In this document: in pieces, positions 35,590-43,323 of the stretch
Layout: each line of letters begins with the position of its first letter
How positions within the stretch are numbered: the stretch's first letter is position 1
Origin: Flavobacterium sp. DG2-3
GTDB lineage: Bacteria > Bacteroidota > Bacteroidia > Flavobacteriales > Flavobacteriaceae
Direction: 5' to 3'
Assembly (NCBI RefSeq): GCF_030730925.1
Contig: NZ_JAVAMB010000003.1
Location: 248,001-312,000 of the forward strand
DNA: 64,000 bases
Made by a program: the position numbers and the translations under genes
Notes under the pieces: generated by a model
The model's database searches: none
What the model was told of the DNA's origin: nothing
Seen by the model: the letters and a program-made list of their open reading frames with translations, nothing else

Positions 35590-37908
35590 TTATGGATTAA
35601 ACGATAATCCGACACTAAAAAACAATCTTACTTTTTCGATATTATTTATCCATGAGGTATCAAAAATGATTGGCCCTAAAATGGATTGGTAGGAGATTGC
35701 GGCTCCCCCTGATAATACAAGACTAGTATCCATGTTGTCATCCCATTTTCCTTTTGGATTAAAGGCGTGATCTAGATATTCGTTAAAAGTGTCAAAGCCA
35801 ACAGTTGCAACTTTAAAATGAGGTGTCACATAAATTTTTCCTGTAATATTGATTTGAGATGCCAATTTAACACCCATGTATTGTGTGACATTGAGTTCGT
35901 CTTCGTGAAGGCCAGGAAATGAAAAACGATTACTGCCAGAGCTTGGTATAATGCCACCAACGAAATATTTTGCAGCATAGCCAAATCCTGAAAATGGAAT
36001 ATCATCTTGTTTGAGTTTATCTTGAAAAATAAAATAAGAATCAAATCCTAGGATTCCTGTAATTTTCTTTTTTATGGGTAATCTCTTTTCATAAGTAAAA
36101 CCAAACTTGGTGTAACCATTTGTTGAACCAGAAATGCTGGTTAAATCTGGATCAGAAAACGAGGTTTCGAGATCGGTAAGGAATGATCGCGCTACATTTG
36201 ATTTTATAATGGTTCCTTCTGTAGCAAAGAAAACCTTATCCATATCATTGTAGGAATAGTGCAAATTAAATTCGATGTTGTTAAAACTGTAGTTGTTTAT
36301 TGAGAGGGAGTTAGGATTATATTCTCGGTCATATTTTGGTTTTAGATTAGTGTAGCTATAATTTAGTCCAAAACCTACATAGCTTTTTAGGGAGTTTAAA
36401 TTTCGGTTTACTTCATTATTGAATTCAAGAGCATTGTACAATATATTGTCTGAAGCCTTGCCATTGATGTAAATTTCTTGTCTCAGAAAAGCTCCGTAAC
36501 CTTCTGTTGCCCACCACCATTCTCTGCGTCCTCCAAAGTTTTTCTGATAATTGATTCTCACTTTTGGCTGTTCTGCAATATCGGCAGTTATAAGAAGGCG
36601 GGAAGCATCTGCGAGAATGTTTCTTCCGGTGTAATTAAAAATGATACCGACTCCTCTGTAAGTGTCGTAATGTACAGAATTGCTAAGCTGATTTTTGGCA
36701 CGCTCAAACCCAAATAAGTTGATGCCGAGTTTGTCTTTGTCTTCTATGAAATAGCTGTACGTAATCTCTTCAAATAGATTAGTCCCCATAGCTCTGTTAA
36801 TTCCAGCAATTAAATCTTTGGTGGTGTATTTTACATGTGTTTTAAGATTTGTTCTTCCTACAACCAAAGGCATGTTTTCGGGACTTATTCTTCTATAAAC
36901 GATAGTGTCAAACACAAATTCTTTTGGCATCTCAGGCAATGCGTGAGTTCGTTGCGGAAATGCTTTTAGCTTTTCAGATAAAGAAATTAATGCCGGGAGA
37001 TTTTGATTTGTGGCTATTTTACCGTCTTTGTAAATTTCATTACTTTTTGCAAAATCAGCAGTTGAGAATCGTAAATTGGGGAAGTGATCTACTAATATAT
37101 TACAAAGATCACGGTTTGCAGGATTCTTAATATTACTCGGAAACATACTGGTTTGCATTAACACCGTCATAATGTTATTCAGTTTGTCTAATGGTTCCAT
37201 TCCGCCTCCCACGTCACTTCCAATGATAATGTCGGCACCCATTTGTTTGGCAACATCTGTTGGGAAATTATTTAAAACTCCTCCATCTACCAATATTGAT
37301 TTCCCATAAGGCATTGGCTTGAAAATAGCAGGCAATGACATACTTGCTCTCATGGCATAAGCTAAACTGCCTTTGCTTAAAATAACTTCTTTTCCTTCAA
37401 CCAAGTCTGTGGCCATGGCTCTAAAAGGTATTGGAAGGCTATCGAAATCTTTTACATTGTATACCGGAAAGGTTAATTCAGAAAGATATTCTCTCAAATT
37501 TTGGTCATTTAAAAGGGAACCAATACTGTTCAGTTTTCCGTCTTTAACCCCAATTCCGACTAAATATCTTTGAAATTCTCTTTTTTCTTCTACACTTACA
37601 GATCGTAACGATTGACCTCCGCCTAGAAGTTTATCCCAATAAATATTTTTGGTAATTTTTTCGATACTGTCTCCAGAATATCCCATCGCGTACAATCCGC
37701 CTATAATGCTTCCCATACTATTTCCAACAATAAGATCGGGAACAATGTGTAGCGAATCCAGTTTTTGCAAAAGCGGAATATGGGCAATTCCTTTTGCTCC
37801 GCCACCACTTAATACTAATACAACTTTAGGTTTCTTTTCCTGAGAAAAAATGATATGCGGAAGAGTTAGTAAAAAGATGAAGACGAATAAATAAGATATT
37901 TTTTTCAA
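35590..37908 (-). CDS. Patatin-like phospholipase fused to an outer-membrane barrel
   Basis: A 772-residue protein with a Sec signal. The patatin domain (about 28-230) has the oxyanion loop GGGAKG (35-40), nucleophile Ser64 in GNSMGS and Asp208 in LVDGGVLNNFP. A POTRA-like region (about 320-400) leads into a BamA/Omp85-type barrel (to residue 772, ending FFSVGLSFNP). This is the architecture of type Vd, PlpD-like, patatin-barrel proteins: the barrel holds or exports a phospholipase. It is a single gene; the 3' side abuts the GC-rich repeat. Confidence 0.92.
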   Translation of the reverse strand: MKKISYLFVFIFLLTLPHIIFSQEKKPKVVLVLSGGGAKGIAHIPLLQKLDSLHIVPDLIVGNSMGSIIGGLYAMGYSGDSIEKITKNIYWDKLLGGGQSLRSVSVEEKREFQRYLVGIGVKDGKLNSIGSLLNDQNLREYLSELTFPVYNVKDFDSLPIPFRAMATDLVEGKEVILSKGSLAYAMRASMSLPAIFKPMPYGKSILVDGGVLNNFPTDVAKQMGADIIIGSDVGGGMEPLDKLNNIMTVLMQTSMFPSNIKNPANRDLCNILVDHFPNLRFSTADFAKSNEIYKDGKIATNQNLPALISLSEKLKAFPQRTHALPEMPKEFVFDTIVYRRISPENMPLVVGRTNLKTHVKYTTKDLIAGINRAMGTNLFEEITYSYFIEDKDKLGINLFGFERAKNQLSNSVHYDTYRGVGIIFNYTGRNILADASRLLITADIAEQPKVRINYQKNFGGRREWWWATEGYGAFLRQEIYINGKASDNILYNALEFNNEVNRNLNSLKSYVGFGLNYSYTNLKPKYDREYNPNSLSINNYSFNNIEFNLHYSYNDMDKVFFATEGTIIKSNVARSFLTDLETSFSDPDLTSISGSTNGYTKFGFTYEKRLPIKKKITGILGFDSYFIFQDKLKQDDIPFSGFGYAAKYFVGGIIPSSGSNRFSFPGLHEDELNVTQYMGVKLASQINITGKIYVTPHFKVATVGFDTFNEYLDHAFNPKGKWDDNMDTSLVLSGGAAISYQSILGPIIFDTSWINNIEKVRLFFSVGLSFNP

Positions 37909-38031
37909 AGTATATTGTTTATGTCGTTGAGAATTAGAAACTTATTTTTGGTAATTAAAAGTAAGGAGATATTTATAAACGTGCAATTTTTTGAAAGAAA
38001 TCTTTATTAGATGTAATTCATATAGAAAACA

Positions 38032-38065
38032 AAACCCGACAAGTTTTTTAAAACTTGTCGGGTTT
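38032..38065. terminator. Perfect hairpin downstream of ahcY
   Basis: Two 16-bp arms (aaacccgacaagtttt and its complement) surround a 2-nt loop, about 50 bp after the ahcY stop and upstream of the patatin gene. Very strong stem. Probably terminates ahcY. Confidence 0.75.
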
Positions 38066-38115
38066 AAGATATATTTCTAAAAATCAGAAATCAGAAATCT
38101 TAAATCTAAAATAGA

Positions 38116-39432
38116 TTAATATCTGTAGTATTCTGGTTTAAATGGACCTTGAACTTCAACACCAATATAAGCAGCTTGATCTTCACGTAAAGTTTCCAAT
38201 TCAACTCCTAATTTAGCTAAGTGTAAAGCAGCAACTTTTTCATCTAAATGTTTTGGTAACATATAAACTTCGTTTTTGTAAGCTGCAGCGTTGTTCCATA
38301 ATTCGATTTGAGCCAAAGTCTGGTTTGTAAATGAGTTACTCATTACAAAACTTGGGTGACCTGTAGCGCAACCTAAGTTTACTAAACGACCTTCTGCTAA
38401 GATAATGATATCTTTTCCAGCGATAGTATATTTGTCAACCTGAGGTTTGATTTCGATTTTAGAAGCACCGTGGTTTTTGTTTAACCAAGCCATGTCGATT
38501 TCGTTATCGAAGTGTCCGATGTTACAAACAACAGTTTTGTCTTTCATTTTTTCGAAGTGACTTCCCACAACGATATCTTTATTTCCTGTAGTTGTAATGA
38601 TGATATCAGCATTAGCAATTACAGTATCTAATTTTTTAACTTCGTAACCGTCCATTGCAGCTTGTAAAGCACAAATTGGGTCGATTTCAGTAACTGTTAC
38701 GATAGAACCGGCACCTCTAAAAGAAGCTGCAGTTCCTTTTCCTACGTCACCGTATCCGCAAACAATAACTCTTTTTCCAGCCAACATTAAGTCAGTTGCA
38801 CGACGAATAGCGTCTACTGCAGACTCTTTACATCCGTATTTGTTATCAAATTTAGATTTAGTAACAGAATCGTTAATGTTGATTGCAGGCATTGGAAGAG
38901 TTCCCGCTTTTACTCTTTCGTAAAGTCTGTGAACACCAGTTGTAGTTTCTTCAGAAAGACCTTTAATTCCAGGAACCAATTCTGGGAAACGATCGATAAC
39001 CATGTTTGTTAAATCTCCACCGTCATCCAAAATCATGTTCAATGGTTTTCTGTCTTCACCAAAGAATAAAGTTTGCTCAATACACCAGTCAAATTCTTCT
39101 TCGTTTAAACCTTTCCAAGCGTAAACTGAAATTCCTGCAGCAGCAATTGCAGCAGCAGCTTGATCCTGAGTAGAGAAAATGTTACAAGAAGACCAAGTAA
39201 CCTCAGCACCAAGAGCGATTAAAGTTTCGATTAAAACAGCAGTCTGAATAGTCATGTGAAGACATCCAGCGATACGAGCACCTTTAAGAGGCTGCTCATC
39301 TTTATATTCAGCACGAAGCGCCATTAAACCTGGCATTTCAGCCTCAGCCAATTCAATTTCTTTTCTTCCCCAAGCCGCTAGAGAAATATCTTTTACTTTG
39401 AAAGCCACATAAGGCGTAGTTGTAGTACTCAT
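38116..39432 (-). CDS. ahcY: S-adenosylhomocysteinase
   Basis: A 438-residue enzyme that splits S-adenosylhomocysteine to adenosine and homocysteine, keeping methylation reactions going. Marks: [47 protein letters not shown], the NAD loop [28 protein letters not shown] and the C-terminal PFKPEYYRY. Length and motifs are those of the family. Start supported by a TAAATTTG -7-like box upstream. Confidence 0.98.
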   Translation of the reverse strand: MSTTTTPYVAFKVKDISLAAWGRKEIELAEAEMPGLMALRAEYKDEQPLKGARIAGCLHMTIQTAVLIETLIALGAEVTWSSCNIFSTQDQAAAAIAAAGISVYAWKGLNEEEFDWCIEQTLFFGEDRKPLNMILDDGGDLTNMVIDRFPELVPGIKGLSEETTTGVHRLYERVKAGTLPMPAININDSVTKSKFDNKYGCKESAVDAIRRATDLMLAGKRVIVCGYGDVGKGTAASFRGAGSIVTVTEIDPICALQAAMDGYEVKKLDTVIANADIIITTTGNKDIVVGSHFEKMKDKTVVCNIGHFDNEIDMAWLNKNHGASKIEIKPQVDKYTIAGKDIIILAEGRLVNLGCATGHPSFVMSNSFTNQTLAQIELWNNAAAYKNEVYMLPKHLDEKVAALHLAKLGVELETLREDQAAYIGVEVQGPFKPEYYRY

Positions 39433-39465
39433 TTATATTATATTTGTATAATTGTAAATTTTTTG

Positions 39466-39473
39466 CAAATTTA
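39466..39473 (-). promoter_or_regulatory. Candidate -7 box of ahcY
   Basis: On the minus strand TAAATTTG fits the TAnnTTTG consensus, 34 bp before the ahcY ATG. A TTG -33 box is not obvious. Confidence 0.5.
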
Positions 39474-39559
39474 AGGAATAGCTTTTGAATTTTACTATTT
39501 TCTGTAAGATTTGTGAAATCTTTAATTTCTTAATCTCTAGAATGTTAGTTTAAGAATCG

Positions 39560-39753
39560 TTTTGAACCATATAAGTGATATAAGTTCATTTAAAAAAGAT
39601 TCTGGACTGTGCGTTTTAAACCATATAAGTTATATAAGTTCATTTAAAAAAAGATTCTTAACTATGCAGATTTATTAAGAATGCTTAAATTTACTTAACA
39701 CATATTTTTAAACCCAAAGTAATATTTCCTTACATAACTTATATGGTTTAAAA
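39560..39753. repeat. accatataagt repeats (two direct copies and one inverted)
   Basis: 39560-39602 and 39614-39657 are near-identical copies of about 43 bp built around accatataagt and ttcatttaaaaaa. The inverted fragment acataacttatatggttt follows at 39732. All lie between ahcY and the phosphopantetheinyl transferase gene, so they fill that 345-bp gap. Confidence 0.8.
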
Positions 39754-39777
39754 GCAAAACAACAAACAATTTCAAAA

Positions 39778-40410
39778 ATGCCTCTATTTCAAACCATACA
39801 ATTTAACGAAAACACTAAAATTTTAATTTGGAAGATTACCGAATCTTTTGATGAATTGTACAGTCAGGTTACTTTAAAAGAAAAGACGCAGCGAAGACTG
39901 GACGGAATGAAATCTGAACTTCACCAACGTGCTTTTTTAAGTGTACGTATGCTGATTCAGGAAATGGGTTTTACCGATAAAGATTTACATTATGATGAGT
40001 TTGGAAAACCATATTTTGACTGTCATAATTATATTTCAATTACGCATTCATACAATTATGCAGCAATAATAATAAGTGAAGAAACCGTTGGAATTGATAT
40101 GGAATTGCAGCGCGAAAAAATCATCAGAATTGCGGATAAATTTACTGATTATGAATGTAATTATCTGGAACCGGATTTTACAGAAGAATACATTAAAAAA
40201 CTAACCGTAATCTGGGGAGCGAAAGAAGCGATTTTTAAAATTAGAAATGAAAAAGGAATCAGTTTTAAAGACCATATTTGCGTTGAAGATTTTTCTTTAA
40301 ACGAAAAACAGACTTCGGCGAGTCTGTATTTTGATGATCTAATTAAAGATTTTGATGTTCACTATCTCGAAATCGAGAATTTCACTTTGGTATATGCTTT
40401 TGAGAAATAA
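39778..40410 (+). CDS. 4'-phosphopantetheinyl transferase
   Basis: A 210-residue Sfp/AcpT-type enzyme that loads carrier proteins from CoA. The Mg site is in VGIDMEL (Asp107, Glu109) and WGAKEAIFK (Lys149, Glu150); SITHSYNYAAIIIS precedes them. It probably serves the acyl carrier protein; no carrier-protein synthase cluster is adjacent. Single gene, convergent to trHb across a hairpin. Confidence 0.93.
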   Translation: MPLFQTIQFNENTKILIWKITESFDELYSQVTLKEKTQRRLDGMKSELHQRAFLSVRMLIQEMGFTDKDLHYDEFGKPYFDCHNYISITHSYNYAAIIISEETVGIDMELQREKIIRIADKFTDYECNYLEPDFTEEYIKKLTVIWGAKEAIFKIRNEKGISFKDHICVEDFSLNEKQTSASLYFDDLIKDFDVHYLEIENFTLVYAFEK

Positions 40411-40421
40411 CCACAAAGCCT

Positions 40422-40495
40422 GGTCATAGCGAGGAACGAAGCAATCCCTTTTGCTGAATCAATATAGTGTCATTGCTTCGTTCCTCGCAATGACA
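40422..40495. terminator. Long hairpin between convergent genes, part of the gaggaacgaagcaat repeat family
   Basis: The 17-bp arms 40429-40445 and 40472-40488 are perfect and extend with gtcat/atgac outside. A single arm of the same sequence recurs at 49409-49425 after greA. It can end both convergent transcripts. Confidence 0.75.
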
Positions 40496-40496
40496 C

Positions 40497-40895
40497 CTAA
40501 ACCTCACTTTCTTTCTGACGATGCTTAAACATACTCATATACAAAAAAGTACTCATTTTTCTAGCACGTCTTTTTAGAGTATCGGCATTTTCGCCTTCAA
40601 AATATTCATCGATGGTCTGAAACCAATGATTTAGCCAGATTCCGAATTCATTTGCTGTGATTTTTTCGTCAAAATGCGCATCGACTTCATTATGAACGGC
40701 ATGCGGATTTCCTTTGTATTTGCGAACACCGAACAGATTGGTTTCCCAAAAATCTGTCAGTTTTTCGAGATGCGCTTCCCAATCAGAAATCATTTCATTA
40801 AAATAAAAGCCGATTTCTTGATCGGCTCTTATTTTATCGTAGAAATGGTTGACGAGAAAATTTACGTCAGCTCTATTTTCTATTTGTTTTTTCAC
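40497..40895 (-). CDS. Group III truncated haemoglobin
   Basis: A 132-residue globin: VNHFYDKIRADQEIGFYFNE at the start, then DFWETNLFGVRKYKGNPHAV and HFDEKITANEFGIWLNHWFQ. His68 or His74 should be the proximal haem ligand. Group III globins bind oxygen and react with NO, and are tied to microaerobic or nitrosative conditions. It overlaps the upstream membrane-protein gene by 4 bp and lies beside a Crp/Fnr regulator with a matching palindrome. Confidence 0.9.
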   Translation of the reverse strand: MKKQIENRADVNFLVNHFYDKIRADQEIGFYFNEMISDWEAHLEKLTDFWETNLFGVRKYKGNPHAVHNEVDAHFDEKITANEFGIWLNHWFQTIDEYFEGENADTLKRRARKMSTFLYMSMFKHRQKESEV

Positions 40896-41179
40896 AGAAA
40901 TAATGTGTTTATAAGAATAAATGCCACACTTAAAATTGAACTTAGAATTAAAAGATTAAAAACCACTTTATGTTTCATTTGTGCCAAAATTGAAGTGTTT
41001 ACAAATATACAAGCTAAAACAATAATAGCCAGCTGAATCATTTGTGTAATAGAAGTTCCGTTTGCTAAAACGTACATTGCAGCAGCGCCTCCTAAACAGC
41101 TTTGCCCAATAACTGCCATTGCAGCAGAACCCATATAATTTCTATTGAAAATGTCGAATGTTGTTTGATATAGTGTCAT
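40892..41179 (-). CDS. Small three-helix membrane protein
   Basis: The ATG at 41179 gives 95 residues (MTLYQTTFDIFNRNYMGSAA); an in-frame TTG at 41203 is less likely. Three hydrophobic helices are seen (AAMAVIGQSCLGGAAAMYVL, MIQLAIIVLACIFVNTSILA, LILSSILSVAFILINTLFL). I do not recognise a family. It precedes the haemoglobin gene with ATGA overlap, so a shared response is likely. Confidence 0.75.
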   Translation of the reverse strand: MTLYQTTFDIFNRNYMGSAAMAVIGQSCLGGAAAMYVLANGTSITQMIQLAIIVLACIFVNTSILAQMKHKVVFNLLILSSILSVAFILINTLFL

Positions 41180-41229
41180 GATATTCAGATTTTTATATGA
41201 CAAAGATACGCTCGCATTCGATGTTCATT

Positions 41230-41247
41230 TTATGATTAAAATCATAA
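41230..41247 (-). promoter_or_regulatory. Palindrome upstream of the haemoglobin operon (Crp/Fnr-like site)
   Basis: ttatgattaaaatcataa is a perfect 18-bp palindrome. Its core TGAT-TAAA-ATCA matches the Fnr pattern TTGAT-N4-ATCAA except at the outer bases. It ends about 50 bp before the ATG of the membrane-protein gene and just after the regulator's stop. Confidence 0.55.
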
Positions 41248-41260
41248 AACGGGAACTTTT

Positions 41261-41857
41261 TTATCTGTATACTTTTCGATTAATAATCTTTAATTCGCCT
41301 TTTTTTTCTAAAGCTTTAATGGCTCTAATAACAGTTTCTACACGCAAACCGGTTAAATCACCAATTTGTTGCCTAGTAAAATTAATGAGATAGCCATTTT
41401 CATCTTTCTGAAAATTGAAATAAGCAATTCCGTGATCGATTAATTTTAAAACACGATGCTCGGGTTCGTGTGTCGAAATTTCTGCCGCCATTACCGATTT
41501 GTAGTACAATCTTTGAGCAAGATTTTCGATTATTTTAATGCTCATTTTTGGGTTTTCTTCTAAAAGTTTCATGAAATTTTCTTTTGGAAGAATAAAAATC
41601 TCCGAATCTTCTACCGCAATCGCATTTGCAGGATATTTTTGGTTTAGAAATAAAGGAGGTTCTCCAAAAGATTGTCCGTTATAGAATATTCCTTGGATAA
41701 ATTCACGTCCGTCATCATTATAATTACTCATTTTGACTTCGCCAGAAATGATCTGATAATAGTGTAATGGCAGATTTCCTTCTTCGAAAATTATATCGTT
41801 TCGATCGAAAGATTTTCTGGTTGCGCCATATTTTTCTAATAAATCAACTGTAATCAT
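41261..41857 (-). CDS. Crp/Fnr-family transcription regulator
   Basis: A 198-residue protein. The cNMP-type beta-roll covers about 10-115 (IIFEEGNLPLHYYQIISGEV, GQSFGEPPLFLNQKYPANAI), then a long dimer helix, then the HTH (FTRQQIGDLTGLRVETVIRA). No Cys cluster is present, so it is not an iron-sulphur Fnr; a haem- or NO-sensing or ligand-free type is possible. It is upstream of the membrane-protein/haemoglobin pair in the same direction. Confidence 0.92.
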   Translation of the reverse strand: MITVDLLEKYGATRKSFDRNDIIFEEGNLPLHYYQIISGEVKMSNYNDDGREFIQGIFYNGQSFGEPPLFLNQKYPANAIAVEDSEIFILPKENFMKLLEENPKMSIKIIENLAQRLYYKSVMAAEISTHEPEHRVLKLIDHGIAYFNFQKDENGYLINFTRQQIGDLTGLRVETVIRAIKALEKKGELKIINRKVYR

Positions 41858-41889
41858 AATGTATCATTTACGTTATCAAAAACGTTAGA

Positions 41890-41897
41890 CAAATATA
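41890..41897 (-). promoter_or_regulatory. Candidate -7 box of the Crp/Fnr gene
   Basis: On the minus strand TATATTTG matches TAnnTTTG exactly, 33 bp before the ATG. Confidence 0.5.
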
Positions 41898-41950
41898 ATT
41901 CATTCAAAATAGTTCTTCGACATTAAAAAACTTTTACTTTTACACCCGCA

Positions 41951-42679
41951 ATGCAAGAACAAATACTCACTATTAGACAACAGATTGTAGAGGCTAAAAG
42001 TAATGGTCAGAAACTATTGGCTGTACTTTTAGATCCTGACAAAATTGTACTGGAAAATGTAGCTCATTTAATTGAGAAAATTAATCAGTCTCCTGCTACT
42101 CATATTTTTGTGGGCGGAAGTATTGTTCAAAACAATATTCTGGAAGAGTTGATTTCGGATTTAAAACAGAAAACCAACCTGCCTGTACTATTATTTCCTG
42201 GAGATCCTTCACAGATTTCACCAAAAGCAGATGGTATTTTATTTTTATCATTATTGTCAGGCCGAAATCCAGATTATTTGATAGAATATCAGGTTCAAGC
42301 AGCGCCGATTCTGAAAAAAACAAATCTTGAAGTAATTTCTACAGGATATATTTTAATTGAAAGTGGCAATGAAACGGCCGTTGCGCGTGTTAGCAAAACA
42401 AAACCTTTAAGTCGAGAAAATCTTGATTTGGTTCTGGCAACAGCTCAGGCGGGAGAAATGTTAGGCAATCAATTGATTTATTTAGAAGCAGGAAGCGGTG
42501 CCAAACAGCCAGTGCCAACGGAAATGATCGAGCTGATTTCTCAAAATATAGAAATTCCTGTTATTGTTGGTGGAGGAATCGTAGATTTGCACGGAATTCA
42601 AAAAGCGTATAATGCTGGGGCAGATTTGGTTGTTATTGGAACAGCTTTTGAAAACAACAGTCATTTTTTTGAAAAATAA
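41951..42679 (+). CDS. Geranylgeranylglyceryl phosphate / heptaprenylglyceryl phosphate synthase family protein
   Basis: A 242-residue TIM-barrel of the PcrB/GGGPS family: LAVLLDPDKIVLENV, IFVGGSIVQNNILEELIS, LLFPGDPSQIS, IYLEAGSGAKQPVP and PVIVGGGIVDLHGIQKAYNA. It joins a prenyl diphosphate to glycerol-1-phosphate. The family is known in Flavobacteriia, where the lipid product and role are less clear than in archaea. pnuC follows after 20 bp. Confidence 0.93.
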   Translation: MQEQILTIRQQIVEAKSNGQKLLAVLLDPDKIVLENVAHLIEKINQSPATHIFVGGSIVQNNILEELISDLKQKTNLPVLLFPGDPSQISPKADGILFLSLLSGRNPDYLIEYQVQAAPILKKTNLEVISTGYILIESGNETAVARVSKTKPLSRENLDLVLATAQAGEMLGNQLIYLEAGSGAKQPVPTEMIELISQNIEIPVIVGGGIVDLHGIQKAYNAGADLVVIGTAFENNSHFFEK

Positions 42680-42699
42680 ACGCCAAATACCACATTTTC

Positions 42700-43323
42700 A
42701 TGATAGACTTTTTTTTAGACAGTTATAAAAATGCCCCACTATGGCATATAGCTTTAGAGTTTTTAGTTTTCGTATGTGGAATTTTAAGCGTTTGGTTTGC
42801 GAAAAAAGAAAACATTTGGGTATATCCAACAGGATTAATTGCTACTGTCATATCAGTTTATCTGCTTTATGTAGCGGGTTATATAGGTGATATGATTATT
42901 AATGCTTATTTTTCTATAATGAGTATTTACGGCTGGTATGTTTGGGCAAAAGGAGGAACGGTAGAAGATAACTTGCCAATTACCCGTACAAATTTTAATG
43001 AAAAAATAATCGGAATCTTACTGTTTATTGTTACGGTTTTTGTAGTTTTCGGCATTTATAAATATTTTGATTACGAAATTCATCCTGACAATTATGTAGA
43101 TATGATTTCGTCAGGAATATTTTTTGCTGGGATGTGGTATATGGCCAGAAAAAAAATAGAAAACTGGACACTTTGGATTATTGGTGATATTATTGTTGTA
43201 CCTCTTTATGCTTATCGCGGCTTAGGGATGCTGTCACTTCAGTATATAATTTTTACAATTTTGGCTATTTCAGCTTATTTAGAATGGAGAAAGATCTTAG
43301 ACAGCAAAAAACAACTATCATAA
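42700..43323 (+). CDS. pnuC: Nicotinamide riboside transporter
   Basis: A 207-residue membrane protein with about seven helices and the PnuC patterns AKKENIWVYPTGLIATVISV, INAYFSIMSIYGWYVWAKGG and SAYLEWRK at the end. It takes up nicotinamide riboside for NAD synthesis. The next gene starts 40 bp inside its 3' end and begins with a NadR-type kinase, the expected partner that traps the riboside by phosphorylation. Confidence 0.95.
   Translation: MIDFFLDSYKNAPLWHIALEFLVFVCGILSVWFAKKENIWVYPTGLIATVISVYLLYVAGYIGDMIINAYFSIMSIYGWYVWAKGGTVEDNLPITRTNFNEKIIGILLFIVTVFVVFGIYKYFDYEIHPDNYVDMISSGIFFAGMWYMARKKIENWTLWIIGDIIVVPLYAYRGLGMLSLQYIIFTILAISAYLEWRKILDSKKQLS

Noticed and set aside
39560..39753. Possible CRISPR array
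   Set aside because: Only two direct copies with a short gap, no regular spacers and no cas genes in the window.
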